This document shows, one piece after another, positions 14,217 to 22,405 of a DNA stretch of 22,462 bases (position 1 is its first letter; the number at the start of each line of letters is the position of its first letter). This stretch comes from an uncultured Clostridia bacterium. GTDB taxonomy: Bacteria > Bacillota > Clostridia > UBA1381. Made by a program: the position numbers and the translations under genes. Below the pieces are notes generated by a model, which made no database searches, was not told where the DNA came from, and was given only the letters and a program-made list of their open reading frames with translations. Location: the NCBI GenBank assembly GCA_944391255.1, contig CALXSW010000181.1:1-22462 (forward strand), in the 5' to 3' direction.

Positions 14217-14795
14217 TTATAAACTATACTTATGGACTGCTCTCGGATTGAATTTCCACATAGCCTCCACCATTTTCATTGTTGGCTGAAATAAGATGAT
14301 ATTTCTCTCACCCTCAACTGTAACATCTGCAAAAAACGTTTCAGCGTTGCTATTGTGAGCACTGTAATCAAGTAATTTTACATTTTCAGGTCTATTCTTA
14401 TAATCACCATTATTCTCATCATCATTCACTGATGCAATACATGTTGCCTCTCTGATATCGAACGACACAAGATGTTTTCTGCCTTTTTTTGACATTACCT
14501 TATCTATATCAAAATCATTATTTGTGAGAATATACTCATATTCAATATTTCTCGTACCGGCAAAAAGATATACAAGATACCACGCGAAAGCTATAAGCAG
14601 CAATCCAACGCTGAACATCATCTGACTTACCATATTAGACTGTCCGCCTGCCGCTACTGCCAATCCTACCGCAAATATAAGGATCAGCAAAACACATGAT
14701 ACAATTACAGCTCCCGCTATAACTCCGGCTATCATGAGCTTATCTTTCTTATCTTTTTTCTTCGCCACCAAGTATTCCATAAAAACGTCAGTCAT
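14217..14795 (-). CDS. DUF6106 family membrane protein
   Basis: 192 residues; the ATG has AGGAGG upstream and overlaps the stop codon of rdgB (ATGACTGA), so translation is coupled. It begins MTDVFMEYLVAKKKDKKD, a start typical of the clostridial DUF6106 proteins as I remember them. Two membrane segments follow (about 20-48 and 57-77), then a cytoplasmic part with RNIEYEYILTNNDFDIDKVM, KGRKHLVSFDIRE and a C-terminal ILFQPTMKMVEAMWKFNPR. The function of the family is not known. The part after the second membrane segment again looks like a PH-type beta domain, but this is a weak judgement. Confidence 0.75.
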   Translation of the reverse strand: MTDVFMEYLVAKKKDKKDKLMIAGVIAGAVIVSCVLLILIFAVGLAVAAGGQSNMVSQMMFSVGLLLIAFAWYLVYLFAGTRNIEYEYILTNNDFDIDKVMSKKGRKHLVSFDIREATCIASVNDDENNGDYKNRPENVKLLDYSAHNSNAETFFADVTVEGERNIILFQPTMKMVEAMWKFNPRAVHKYSL

Positions 14796-15402
14796 GATCT
14801 TCCTCCTGTGTATCGCAAATATTGAGTTCCTCAAGCTTGTCATACAGCTTCTTCAATGCGCGTCCCCTGTGAGAGACCTTATTTTTTTCTTCCATGTCAG
14901 CCTCGGCAAATGTCTTGCAAAGCTCCGTACAGAAAAATACAGGGTCATACCCGAATCCATTATCTCCATGCGGTTCAGATGTGATCTTGCCGCAGACCTC
15001 ACCCTTTGTGACTATCTCTTTGCCGTCAGGGAAAATAAAAGCAATACTTGTAACAAATTTTGCTTTTCTGTTATCCTTCCCCTGCATTTCACCGAGCAGC
15101 TTTTCGATCTTCTGCTCATCAGTAGCGCCTTCGCCGGCATATCTCGCGCTGTATACCCCCGGTCTTCCGTCCAGCGCATCTACGCACAGTCCGGAATCGT
15201 CCGCGAGCACATAGTCATCGCACAGCATAGCTACGGCTCTCGCTTTTATAAGAGAGTTTTCTGCAAATGTATTTCCTGTTTCCTCTACATCCACATCTAT
15301 CCCCGCATCTTTCTGGGATATCACATTAAATCCAAGCTTTGAGAATATTCTCGTTATTTCTTTTACCTTATTCTCATTATTTGTTGCGGCTATAATATTC
15401 AA
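14788..15402 (-). CDS. rdgB: XTP/dITP diphosphatase (RdgB/HAM1 family)
   Basis: 204 residues from a TTG start with GGAGG seven bases upstream. It begins with the substrate-binding motif AATNNENKVKEI, then EETGNTFAENSLIKA, LADDSGLCVDALDGRPGVYS, SARYAGEGATDEQK, FGYDPVFF and SHRGRAL near the C terminus, in the order expected for the family. It hydrolyses non-canonical purine triphosphates (dITP, XTP) to monophosphates, keeping them out of DNA. Second gene of the proA operon, 50 bp after proA; its last bases overlap the DUF6106 start. Confidence 0.97.
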   Translation of the reverse strand: MNIIAATNNENKVKEITRIFSKLGFNVISQKDAGIDVDVEETGNTFAENSLIKARAVAMLCDDYVLADDSGLCVDALDGRPGVYSARYAGEGATDEQKIEKLLGEMQGKDNRKAKFVTSIAFIFPDGKEIVTKGEVCGKITSEPHGDNGFGYDPVFFCTELCKTFAEADMEEKNKVSHRGRALKKLYDKLEELNICDTQEEDHD

Positions 15403-15452
15403 TTTAAAACCTCCATCTCATATCCGACAACTTTTCAATGAATGATCAAATA

Positions 15453-16703
15453 TCAACCTCTTATCTGACCATTTCCCAATATGATATATTTTATAGATGT
15501 CAGCGCCTCAAGTCCCATAGGTCCTCTCGCATGCATTTTCTGAGTGCTTATTCCTATTTCAGCGCCAAATCCGAATTCAAATCCGTCTGTAAATCTTGTT
15601 GACGCATTCACATATACAGCCGCCGCATCTATCTCGTTTAAGAACCTCTGCGACTTAGTATAATTTTCCGTAACTATTGCCTCAGAGTGCTTTGTATTAT
15701 ACTTGTTTATATGCTTTATCGCTTCATCAAGTCCATCAACTATTTTAACAGCAAGTATATAATCGTTATACTCTGTTTCCCAGTCCTCTTCTGCAGCGTC
15801 TGCAACATCTTTATCATAATATTTTTTACATTCTTCGCAAGCGCGTATCTCAACACCCTTTTCCTGAAGAGCTTTAAAAACAACAGGCACGAATTTATCC
15901 GCTACAGCCTTATCTATAAGCAGTGTTTCTGCTGCGTTGCACACAGACGGCCTTTGTACCTTCGCGTTCATCACAATATCAAGCGCCATATCAAGATCAG
16001 CATCGCCGTCAACATAAACATGGCAATTACCGGCAGCCGTTTCAACTACAGGCACAGTTGCATTTTCAACAACGCTCTTTATAAGTCCTTTGCCGCCACG
16101 CGGTATCAGCATATCCACATATCCGTTCATCTTCATGAGCTGAGTGGCTGTTTCTCTTGATGTATCTTCTATTATATTTAAAGAGCCTTCAGGTATACCT
16201 ACGGAATAAGCGGCATCCTGCATTATTTTCATAAGAGTAGTATTTGACCTGATCGCTTCCTTGCCGCCGCGCAAGATACTTACATTCGAAGTCTTGAGAC
16301 AGAGCGCCGCCGCATCTACCGTTACGTTAGGTCTTGCTTCATATATAATGGCAATAACGCCCATAGGAACTCTTTTCTTGCCTATCTGAAGACCGTTTGG
16401 CCTTGTCCACATATTTATTACTTCGCCGATAGGATCATTAAGATCACGCACCTGCCTTACGCCTTCTGCTATACCCTTTATTCTTTCCGGATCAAGCGAA
16501 AGACGGTCAAGCATTGCTTTTCTCACGCCATTTGCCTCAGCGTTCTCGAGATCCACCTTATTGGCAGCTATTATTTCATCTGTTCTTTCTACCAAAGCAT
16601 CGGCTATCGCTTCAAGAGCCTTGTCCTTCATCCATGACGGAACACCTATAAGCTTCTGCGCAGCCTCTCTGGCTTTTGAGCATTTCATGATCAATTCTGT
16701 CAT
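15453..16703 (-). CDS. proA: Glutamate-5-semialdehyde dehydrogenase (gamma-glutamyl phosphate reductase)
   Basis: 416 residues; the ATG is preferred over a GTG four codons upstream that abuts the AGGAG. Family features in order: PIGEVINMWTRPNGLQIGKK, PMGVIAIIYEARPNVTVDAA, SILRGGKEAIRSN, LIPRGGKGLI, and the catalytic cysteine C255 in RPSVCNAAETLL. The C-terminal part has SEAIVTENY, VNASTRFTDGFEFGFGAEIGIST and HARGPMGLEALT. It catalyses the second step of proline synthesis from glutamate. The partner kinase gene proB, often adjacent, is not in this window. Confidence 0.98.
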   Translation of the reverse strand: MTELIMKCSKAREAAQKLIGVPSWMKDKALEAIADALVERTDEIIAANKVDLENAEANGVRKAMLDRLSLDPERIKGIAEGVRQVRDLNDPIGEVINMWTRPNGLQIGKKRVPMGVIAIIYEARPNVTVDAAALCLKTSNVSILRGGKEAIRSNTTLMKIMQDAAYSVGIPEGSLNIIEDTSRETATQLMKMNGYVDMLIPRGGKGLIKSVVENATVPVVETAAGNCHVYVDGDADLDMALDIVMNAKVQRPSVCNAAETLLIDKAVADKFVPVVFKALQEKGVEIRACEECKKYYDKDVADAAEEDWETEYNDYILAVKIVDGLDEAIKHINKYNTKHSEAIVTENYTKSQRFLNEIDAAAVYVNASTRFTDGFEFGFGAEIGISTQKMHARGPMGLEALTSIKYIILGNGQIRG

Positions 16704-16739
16704 TATAAACCACACTCCTGTCTATAAACCATTTAGATA

Positions 16740-16768
16740 ATTATATCACAGTGAATAATAAAAAGCAA
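16740..16768 (-). promoter_or_regulatory. Sigma-A promoter of the proA operon
   Basis: On the minus strand TTGCTT (16763-16768), a 17-bp spacer and a perfect TATAAT (16740-16745), about 37 bp before the proA start. Confidence 0.8.
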
Positions 16769-16800
16769 GTAAAATTTACAAATTAACAGTTTAATATGGC

Positions 16801-16829
16801 TTGATTTATTTCTATTTATTTAGTATAAT
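16801..16829 (+). promoter_or_regulatory. Sigma-A promoter of the subtilase gene
   Basis: TTGATT (16801-16806), a 17-bp spacer and TATAAT (16824-16829), 33 bp before the subtilase start and divergent from the proA promoter. Confidence 0.8.
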
Positions 16830-16848
16830 TGATATATGCAAAGGGGGA

Positions 16849-16869
16849 ATGACAAGCTCTTATGAATAA
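16849..16869 (+). promoter_or_regulatory. Possible six-residue leader ORF overlapping the subtilase start
   Basis: The purine-rich AAAGGGGGA lies directly before an ATG that opens a six-codon frame (MTSSYE) whose TAA overlaps codons 2-3 of the subtilase gene. The same ribosome-binding site is about 14 bases from the subtilase ATG, longer than normal. Translation could therefore restart at the subtilase ATG after the leader; this is inference. Confidence 0.35.
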
Positions 16870-18565
16870 ACGAATATTGATATTAATATCGATGCTTATT
16901 TCTTTGCCGATCTGTTCACACGCAAAGACTATAAAAACCCAGAGCATGGACGAATACATATATCTTTCAACGCAGCTTATAAATAATGCGGAAAATAAGT
17001 CTGCTGACAGATTTTTTTCAATATTTGAAAAAAACGAATTTGAAAGCTGCCGGCTGCTGCTGCTCTCTGATGACGAAATATCAGACAACAGCGCTGATAC
17101 TGTCATCTCATCTCCTGACGGACAATATATTTTATTCTATCCGACCGAAGAAGAAACCGAGGCGGCATACAACAAATATATATCTCTTGGCATGACTGTA
17201 ATTCCTGACGTGTCTTTTTATGTTGACTCACAAAAAGACACATCACTCTATATATCTGCCAGCCATATATCGTACGGACCTGATTTCATACACAGCGATG
17301 AATTCAATGATCTGCTGATAGAAAAGTACGGAGCTGTTGAAAATATGCCTGAGATAAGGATAGGAGTTATAGACACGGGCGTCAATTATGATCATGAGCT
17401 GCTTAAGGACAGAGTCGATATATCCTCAGGATATGATTTTGCGAACAATGACTCCGATCCGATCGATGACCACGGTCACGGCAGTCATGTGAGCGGTATA
17501 ATTGCAGACTCCACGCTTGATAATGTGATTATCGTTCCATATAAAACAATAACAAGCACCGGCAAAGGAAGTGTGTCTTTTACAGTAAACGCTATAAATA
17601 AAGCAATAAGTGATGGGAATATAGATATACTAAATCTCAGTCTTGGCAGCGAGGATCTTTCTCACTCGCTAAAAAAATATTTTACAGTATATTTTAAGCG
17701 CGCTTATAATTCAGGTATCCTTTCCGTGGCAGCCGGCGGCAACGACAGCTCGGACGCCGATTACAGCTGTCCGGCAAATATAGCGCAATACACGATCGCC
17801 ATTTCCGCATGCAACAGCGCCGGAACATTCGCGTCAGGCTACTCTAATTATGGTTCGGTCATAGATTTCTGCGCGCCAGGCTCGTCGATATACAGCTCTC
17901 TTCACACAAGCAGTTCGGCGTATGGTTATAAATCCGGGACTTCAATGGCAGCGCCGTTCGCGTCATCTGCCTTTGCAATGCTTAAGACATATTATCCGGA
18001 TCACACTGTTTCAGAGCTTGAAGAAACAATGCGTGAGTTCTCAACAGACGGTGGAGAAACAGGATATGACAAATACTATGGATATGGGTATATTTCAATG
18101 GAAAATCTCGCATCGCAGCTAAGCTGCACATCAGCTCCTTCGGATACTCCAAGACCTTCCGAAGAGCCGGAAAGCTCTTCTTCACCGATGCCCGATCAAA
18201 CATCATCACCAGCGCCTACAGTTTCACCGACACCAATTCCTGAGCAAACGGCTTCACCGATACCCGAGCCGTCTTCCTCTCCAACTGCTGCTCCGCCGTA
18301 TTCTCCGACGCCTACAGCAACCGTGTCGTCTGAGCCGCGCTTTACCGTATGTCTTAACGGGAACGATATCCCGATATATACCGAAAACGAATCGATAGTT
18401 GTCGCAAGCGCAATATATGATGACAACGGTATAATGACGTCATTAACGCTTTATGACGTATCAAGCTCCTGCGATATAAACACAGGCGATTACACAAAAA
18501 TATTTATATTTGACTCCACAAGCTCTTTAATGCCGCTCCATGATCTCATAGAAAGAGAAAACTGA
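16862..18565 (+). CDS. Secreted subtilisin-like serine protease (S8) with Pro/Ser/Thr linker and C-terminal domain
   Basis: 567 residues. Residues 1-21 are a signal peptide; about 25-160 look like a propeptide. The peptidase domain (about 163-420) has the full triad: D171 in GVIDTGVNYDH, H206 in DHGHGSHVSG and S361 in SGTSMAAPFASS, with oxyanion N294 in AAGGND. Residues about 423-492 are a linker of Pro, Ser, Thr and Glu with short SPTP-like repeats. A C-terminal domain (493-567) with IVVASAIYDDNGIMTSLTLY and KIFIFDSTSSLMPL resembles a small domain often found at the ends of clostridial extracellular proteins. There is no LPxTG or SLH anchor, so it is probably released or held by the C-terminal domain. 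Dut follows after 36 bp without a terminator. Confidence 0.95.
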   Translation: MNKRILILISMLISLPICSHAKTIKTQSMDEYIYLSTQLINNAENKSADRFFSIFEKNEFESCRLLLLSDDEISDNSADTVISSPDGQYILFYPTEEETEAAYNKYISLGMTVIPDVSFYVDSQKDTSLYISASHISYGPDFIHSDEFNDLLIEKYGAVENMPEIRIGVIDTGVNYDHELLKDRVDISSGYDFANNDSDPIDDHGHGSHVSGIIADSTLDNVIIVPYKTITSTGKGSVSFTVNAINKAISDGNIDILNLSLGSEDLSHSLKKYFTVYFKRAYNSGILSVAAGGNDSSDADYSCPANIAQYTIAISACNSAGTFASGYSNYGSVIDFCAPGSSIYSSLHTSSSAYGYKSGTSMAAPFASSAFAMLKTYYPDHTVSELEETMREFSTDGGETGYDKYYGYGYISMENLASQLSCTSAPSDTPRPSEEPESSSSPMPDQTSSPAPTVSPTPIPEQTASPIPEPSSSPTAAPPYSPTPTATVSSEPRFTVCLNGNDIPIYTENESIVVASAIYDDNGIMTSLTLYDVSSSCDINTGDYTKIFIFDSTSSLMPLHDLIEREN

Positions 18566-18601
18566 CGGCAAAAATATATAATGAAAGAGAGGATAATTAT
18601 T

Positions 18602-19108
18602 ATGAAAAGAATAGCTCAATTTGAAAAGGTCAGTTATGAACGCTTTGAAAATGACTGGTCAGGCATATTCCCTGCAAAAACTGACACAAGATCAATTTAC
18701 GACTCAATAAAGATCCCATCAAGAGCCACCAAGGGTTCAGCCGGATACGATTTTTATACTCCTATCGCTGTAGAGCTTCATCCGGGAGAATCAATCAATA
18801 TCCCCACAGGCATACGCGTAAGGATTGATGAAGGCTGGGTTCTTAAGCTCTATCCGAGAAGCGGACTTGGTTTCAAATTCAGATTACAGCTTAACAACAC
18901 AGTCGGGATAATCGACAGCGATTATTATTATTCGGATAACGAAGGACATATTTTTTCCAAGATCACCAATGACAGCAATGAAGATAAAACGGTAGAGATC
19001 AAAGCCGGAGAAGGCTTTATGCAGGGAATATTTGTGGAATACGGGATCACGCTGGATGATGACGCTACGGAAGTAAGGAACGGAGGATTCGGCAGTACGA
19101 CGAAATAG
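18602..19108 (+). CDS. dut: dUTP diphosphatase (trimeric dUTPase family)
   Basis: 168 residues from the ATG with GAGAGG upstream; an earlier in-frame ATG (18581) overlaps that site. The five dUTPase motifs are present: GSAGYDFYTP, PRSGLGFKF, NTVGIIDSDYYYSDNEGHI, GEGFMQGIF and the C-terminal RNGGFGSTTK arm that closes over the nucleotide. The N-terminal 45 residues (QFEKVSYERF and so on) are an extension common in clostridial forms. It turns dUTP into dUMP, preventing uracil in DNA. Codon use is mixed: 6 ATA, 3 ATT and 8 ATC among 17 Ile codons. After about position 19030 the gene switches to GTG, CTG, ACG and GGG codons like the genes to its right, so a junction may lie inside it. Confidence 0.95.
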   Translation: MKRIAQFEKVSYERFENDWSGIFPAKTDTRSIYDSIKIPSRATKGSAGYDFYTPIAVELHPGESINIPTGIRVRIDEGWVLKLYPRSGLGFKFRLQLNNTVGIIDSDYYYSDNEGHIFSKITNDSNEDKTVEIKAGEGFMQGIFVEYGITLDDDATEVRNGGFGSTTK

Positions 19109-19227
19109 AGTGTACCGGACTCCGTCTTACAGGATTGTCACGTGAATTAAGAAAATCGTAAGAAGATATAAGGGAAGAACACAGATTTATCCGTTATACT
19201 CGTTATATGAAAGGAGAATCATATACG

Positions 19228-19905
19228 ATGAAATGGATAAAACGTCTGTGTTCTTTTCTTATCCTGGCGATCCTTGTTCTGACCGGGATCCTCTGTGTAA
19301 AGGGATATAAGGATTACCGGGATGCCCTGGACAGGAAGAGTGTGGAAGAGATGGCGGCGGATATTGAGTCGATCGACAATTATACAACCATCGAAGAACT
19401 GCCGCAGACTTATATTGACGCGGTGCTGGCAGTAGAGGATAAGCGGTTCTATTCCCATCCCGGCCTGGATCCGATCGCCACTGCCAGAGCCCTGGTCAAC
19501 GATATCCGCGCCGGGTCCTATGTGGAGGGAGGAAGTACGATCACTCAGCAGCTGGCGAAAAACCAGTACTTTACACAGGATAAGAAGATCGTGCGCAAGG
19601 TTGCGGAGATGTTCATGGCATTTAAGATTGAGTCTGTGCTGGATAAAGATGAAATTTTTGAACTTTATGTAAATTCTATATTTTACGGAAACGGATATTA
19701 CTGTGTGGGCGATGCCGCAATGGGATATTTCGGGAAGTTACCGTCAGAAATGAATTTCGATGAATGTACGCTTCTGGCCGGAATTCCGAACGCACCAAGC
19801 AATTATAATCCTGTTGCAAGTCCGAAGCTTGCCAGAGAGCGTCAGGCTCAGGTGATCGAAAAAATGATCAGAGCCGGTTATCTTGACCGGGATTATTCCG
19901 CATAA
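19228..19905 (+). CDS. Monofunctional peptidoglycan glycosyltransferase (GT51)
   Basis: 225 residues; the ATG lies 11 bases after AAAGGAG, and an earlier in-frame ATG (19207) overlaps that site. Residues 7-27 are a single N-terminal membrane anchor. The glycosyltransferase 51 domain fills the rest: catalytic E70 in AVEDKRFYSHPG, GGSTITQQLAKN (101-112), the second acidic motif RKVAEMFMAFKIE with E127, ELYVNSIFYGNGYY and LLAGIPNAPSNYNP. There is no transpeptidase domain, so it polymerises lipid II into glycan strands but does not cross-link. Only 2 of 19 Ile codons are ATA, in contrast to the genes before 19 kb. I saw no clear promoter. Confidence 0.93.
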   Translation: MKWIKRLCSFLILAILVLTGILCVKGYKDYRDALDRKSVEEMAADIESIDNYTTIEELPQTYIDAVLAVEDKRFYSHPGLDPIATARALVNDIRAGSYVEGGSTITQQLAKNQYFTQDKKIVRKVAEMFMAFKIESVLDKDEIFELYVNSIFYGNGYYCVGDAAMGYFGKLPSEMNFDECTLLAGIPNAPSNYNPVASPKLARERQAQVIEKMIRAGYLDRDYSA

Positions 19906-20017
19906 TTTGATCATATGCGGGCAACATAACCATAGACAAAGCCGCCGTGCGGCAGCGTGTTCAGAAAGAGAACGGCTGCAGGAGCATCCTGCGGCTGTCA
20001 GAAGGAGATAGAGGTCT

Positions 20018-21385
20018 ATGGTTGAGAAGAATGAAAGAAAAGTCAGCGCCTCATTTGGGGAAAATATCAGATATATGAATACAGTCCTTCCGGTGGCAAA
20101 AAGCTTTGATATTATCCGGAGGGATCTGATGATCGGCGGGAAAGCGTCCGTGTTCTATTACATCGACGGATTCGTAAAAGATGAGGCGATGCTGAAGATC
20201 ATGGATTCTTTCCTTTCTGTTACGGAACAGAATATGTCCGTGGATGGAGAATGCTTTATTCAGGAACATGTGCCTTATGTAGAGGTTGATCTGGCTGTGG
20301 ACTTTGACCAGGTTCTCCGGAATGTCCTTTCAGGTGCAGCGGCTCTTTTTATAGACGGATATGAAGAATGCATCATCATCGACTGCAGGACTTATCCGGC
20401 CCGCAGTGTCGATGAACCGGAAAAGGACAAATCTCTTCGCGGCTCCAGAGACGGATTCGTAGAGACGATCGTTTTTAATACGGCTCTGATCCGCAGAAGG
20501 ATCAGGGATCCGCATCTGATCATGGAAATGACGGAAGCAGGCCAGTCATCGCGTACGGACATTGCGGTCTGCTATATGAGCGACCGCGTGGACAGGGAAC
20601 TGCTGGACAATCTGAAACAGCGGATCAATGCGCTGCAGCTCGATGATCTGCGCATGAATCAGCAGAGCCTTGCGGAAGCACTCTTCAAGCGCAAGTGGTT
20701 CAATCCTTTCCCCAAATTTAAGTACACAGAGCGCCCGGATACGGCAGCGGCCTGCCTTCTGGAGGGAAAGGTTGTCATTCTTGTCGATAACGCTCCGTCA
20801 GCCATGATCCTTCCGACTTCTATCCTGGACATGATCGAGGAAGCAAACGATTACTATTTTCCGACTCTGACCGGGATATATCTGAAAGTTACCCGGACGA
20901 TCATAACAGTTGCCACCGTGTTTTTTACGCCGCTGTATCTGCTTTTTATGCAGAATCCGGAGTGGCTGCCGGAATCACTGGAGTTCGTGGCAGTGCAGGA
21001 TACGATCAATATACCTCTGATCTTTCAGTTCCTGCTGCTGGAGATATCTATCGACGGACTGCGGCTGGCTGCAATGAATACACCAACCATGCTCAGTACG
21101 CCGCTCAGTGTGATCGCCGGTATCGTAATGGGGGAATTCTCGGTACAATCCGGCTGGTTCAATTCGGAAGTCATGCTTTACATGGCTTTTGTTGCCGTGG
21201 CAAATTATACCCAGCCGAATTTTGAACTGGGTTACGCCCTGAAATTTATGCGTCTGATGCTTCTTGCCCTGACCGCATTATTCGGTCTGTACGGCTTTAT
21301 CGCAGGCTGTATTTTGGTATTATGTTTTCTTATTTTTAATAAAACATTGTCCGGACGGAATTACCTGAACGTAAAACTGAACTGA
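20018..21385 (+). CDS. spoVAF: Spore germination protein of the GerA/SpoVAF family
   Basis: 455 residues; ATG with AAGGAG ten bases upstream. The N-terminal soluble region (1-280) starts with NIRYMNTVLPVAKSFDIIRR and FYYIDGFVKDEAMLKIMDSF, which is closer to SpoVAF than to GerAA. Later come GYEECIIIDCRTYPARSV, ETIVFNTALIRRRIRDP and KVVILVDNAPSAMILPTS. Four or five membrane segments lie between about 290 and 440, with EISIDGLRLAAMNTPTML. SpoVAF is reported to form a membrane complex with a partner in the spore inner membrane, helping amplify germination. The C terminus stops at SGRNYLNVKLN, earlier than I expect for the family. The 5' leader has two GC-rich hairpins (19941-19953 and 19973-19997) without U-runs. 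It is not next to other spoVA genes. Confidence 0.85.
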   Translation: MVEKNERKVSASFGENIRYMNTVLPVAKSFDIIRRDLMIGGKASVFYYIDGFVKDEAMLKIMDSFLSVTEQNMSVDGECFIQEHVPYVEVDLAVDFDQVLRNVLSGAAALFIDGYEECIIIDCRTYPARSVDEPEKDKSLRGSRDGFVETIVFNTALIRRRIRDPHLIMEMTEAGQSSRTDIAVCYMSDRVDRELLDNLKQRINALQLDDLRMNQQSLAEALFKRKWFNPFPKFKYTERPDTAAACLLEGKVVILVDNAPSAMILPTSILDMIEEANDYYFPTLTGIYLKVTRTIITVATVFFTPLYLLFMQNPEWLPESLEFVAVQDTINIPLIFQFLLLEISIDGLRLAAMNTPTMLSTPLSVIAGIVMGEFSVQSGWFNSEVMLYMAFVAVANYTQPNFELGYALKFMRLMLLALTALFGLYGFIAGCILVLCFLIFNKTLSGRNYLNVKLN

Positions 21386-21444
21386 CGGCAGGCCGGGACT
21401 CCCGGTCTGAAAACTTTACATTTTTGTAAAAATGTTAAAATATT

Positions 21445-21473
21445 TTGATAAACAGGAGGAAAAGTGGTATAGT
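21445..21473 (+). promoter_or_regulatory. Sigma-A promoter of the DegV gene
   Basis: TTGATA (21445-21450), a 17-bp spacer and TATAGT (21468-21473). The leader contains a stem GGCCG/CGGCC enclosing GTCA/TGAC (about 21488-21518), just before the GGAGG ribosome-binding site. Confidence 0.7.
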
Positions 21474-21541
21474 TATTAAATGGATGGCCGGCCAGTCATT
21501 TCCCTGACGGAACGGCCAATAAATCATGGAGGAATACCACA

Positions 21542-22405
21542 ATGAGAGATTATGTGATCACTGTAAACAGTACTGTAGATGTAACGAAGGAATGGCTGGA
21601 GGAAAGACATGTTCCGGTTGTGCCGTTGAAATATACGATCGATGGGGAGACATATACAGATATGGAGGGCCTTTCAGCAAAAGAATTCTTCGCAAAACTG
21701 CGAGAGGGGAAAATGTCTACTACGTCCCAGGTAAACCCGGAAGAGGCGGTGGTTCTTCTGGAGCCTTATGTAAAAGAGGGAAAAGACGTCCTTCATCTCG
21801 GATTTTCATCCGGATTGAGCGGAACATTAAACAGTATGAAAATTGCCGGGCAGATGCTTGAAGAAAAATACCCGGATGCCAAAGTGATCGTGATCGATAC
21901 ACTCTGCGCCTGCCTCGGCGAGGCGCTCCTGCTTCACTACGCACTGAAGAAAAAAGCGGAAGGCATGAACATTGATGAACTGGCTCAGTGGGTGGAGGAT
22001 AATAAACTTCATATCTGTCACAATGTAACGGTAGATGACCTGAATCATCTGCACAGAGGAGGACGTGTTTCCAAGACAACAGCCGTGCTCGGAACGCTGG
22101 TCCAGATCAAACCGATCATACATATGGATGATAACGGAAAACTTCAGGTGATCGGAAAGGAACGCGGACGGAAGAAATCCCTGAACAAGATCGTAGATAT
22201 GGCTGTAGAACAGTCGAAAGGTTGGGATAATGATATCATCATGATCACCCATGGCGACTGCCTTGAAGATGCAGAGTATGTGGCAAAACTCGTCCGTGAA
22301 AAAATGGGGATCGAGAATATCCTCATTAACAATATCGGAACTGTGATCGGAAGCCATACCGGTCCGGGAGTAGTGGCAGTATTCTGCATGGGGAATAAGA
22401 GATAA
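21542..22405 (+). CDS. DegV family fatty-acid-binding protein
   Basis: 287 residues; ATG with GGAGG nine bases upstream. The N-terminal domain has YVITVNSTVDVT, the STTSQVNPEE segment, LHLGFSSGLSGTLNS and VIVIDTLCACLGEA. The C-terminal domain has NVTVDDLNHLHRGGRVSK, IKPIIHMDDNGKL and a final IGSHTGPGVVAVF. These are the hallmarks of DegV/FakB proteins, which bind a single fatty acid; FakB forms present it to the kinase FakA for phosphorylation. No fakA lies in the window, so whether it serves that pathway is open. It has its own promoter. Isoleucine codons are 16 ATC, 3 ATT and 1 ATA. The 57 bases after it hold nothing I recognise. Confidence 0.93.
   Translation: MRDYVITVNSTVDVTKEWLEERHVPVVPLKYTIDGETYTDMEGLSAKEFFAKLREGKMSTTSQVNPEEAVVLLEPYVKEGKDVLHLGFSSGLSGTLNSMKIAGQMLEEKYPDAKVIVIDTLCACLGEALLLHYALKKKAEGMNIDELAQWVEDNKLHICHNVTVDDLNHLHRGGRVSKTTAVLGTLVQIKPIIHMDDNGKLQVIGKERGRKKSLNKIVDMAVEQSKGWDNDIIMITHGDCLEDAEYVAKLVREKMGIENILINNIGTVIGSHTGPGVVAVFCMGNKR

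Noticed and set aside
15687..16160. 157-codon plus-strand ORF opposite proA
   Set aside because: Antisense to conserved proA, including the catalytic cysteine region; no ribosome-binding site.
18196..18426. Minus-strand ORF rich in Gly and Val
   Set aside because: It is the reverse reading of the Pro/Ser/Thr linker of the subtilase.
19941..19997. GC-rich hairpins between the GT51 gene and spoVAF as terminator or riboswitch
   Set aside because: No U-run follows and the stems do not fit a known riboswitch; mentioned only as leader structure.
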